DNA of 12,980 nucleotides from assembly GCA_029004655.1 (NCBI GenBank), contig JAQVYP010000034.1:1-12980 (forward strand), read 5' to 3'. Shown here one piece after another: positions 12,862 to 12,980 of the stretch. The translations under genes were made by a program, and so were the position numbers. Under the pieces are notes generated by a model that ran no database searches, was not told the origin of the DNA, and saw nothing but the letters and a program-made list of their open reading frames with translations. Numbering within the stretch: the first letter of the stretch is position 1; every line of letters begins with the position of its first letter. Source of the stretch: Oscillospiraceae bacterium. GTDB taxonomy: Bacteria > Bacillota > Clostridia > Oscillospirales > Acutalibacteraceae.

Positions 12862-12980
12862 ATGTCAGAGATATATGAGTATGATAAAAAACCACCAAAG
12901 TCACACACTTGTTCTGCAATTGGCAGTCAGGAAGCTACAGTTTGCTTGCCCGTAACTATAAGCCCTTATGCTGTAACCGG
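12862..12980 (+). CDS. Small hypothetical protein, N-terminal part, cut by window edge
   Basis: An ATG 5 bases after GAGGTG opens a frame of 39 codons that is still open at the window end. It begins MSEIYEYDKKPPKSHTC and continues through EATVCLPVTISPYAVT. The ATVCxPVTxxPYA phrase recalls short Cys-containing N-termini of clostridial surface or spore proteins, but I cannot name a family with confidence. The 178-base gap before it (12684-12861) is AT-rich, with a small GCAC/GTGC hairpin near 12800 and no clear promoter or terminator, so co-transcription with the gene at 12204 is possible. Confidence 0.65.
   Translation, partial: MSEIYEYDKKPPKSHTCSAIGSQEATVCLPVTISPYAVT

Overview
The window reads as low-GC, strictly anaerobic Firmicutes (Clostridia) chromosome. 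The evidence is AT-rich DNA with AGGAG-type ribosome binding sites, near-consensus sigma-A promoters, intrinsic terminators, a strict-anaerobe hybrid-cluster protein with ferredoxin partners, and two small genes at the right end that look sporulation-related. No rRNA, tRNA or CRISPR array is visible. Species cannot be assigned from sequence alone.

Layout. Bases 1-150 are the left end of an IS30-like insertion sequence, with the first 16 codons of its transposase on the minus strand. A strong promoter (290-318) then drives a CNNM/CBS-domain membrane protein of the HlyC/CorC family (385-1743), which ends at an intrinsic terminator. A 376-base gap (1744-2119) holds two exact 24-base copies of an extended -10 promoter sequence flanking two strong hairpins. 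It leads into a three-gene plus-strand run: a YgjP-type metallopeptidase, a YaiI/YqxD (UPF0178) protein and a DedA membrane protein. A consensus promoter followed almost at once by an intrinsic terminator forms a short leader ahead of a DEAD-box RNA helicase (4057-5757).

The centre (5915-8879, minus strand) is a four-gene nitrosative-stress cassette. In transcription order it encodes a dicluster-ferredoxin fusion protein, a cupin, a small monocluster ferredoxin and the hybrid-cluster protein Hcp. It is divergent from a Crp/Fnr-family regulator (8993-9649), with a palindrome in the shared control region. The likely logic is HcpR-like: the regulator senses NO or a related signal and switches on Hcp and its electron-transfer partners.

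To the right lie a thioredoxin-fold DUF255/YyaL protein (9908-11944) with its terminator, then a small Asn/Gln- and Arg-rich protein (12204-12683) behind a candidate sporulation-type promoter, and the start of a further small gene (12862 to the edge).

The most interesting feature is the helicase leader. The 5' arm of its terminator copies the helicase Shine-Dalgarno region base for base over 9 nt, so the 3' arm could pair with either one. That suggests an RNA switch or an autoregulatory decoy. Second are the duplicated promoter with structured leader before the YgjP gene, and the palindrome that falls near -41.5 of the predicted hcp-operon promoter.
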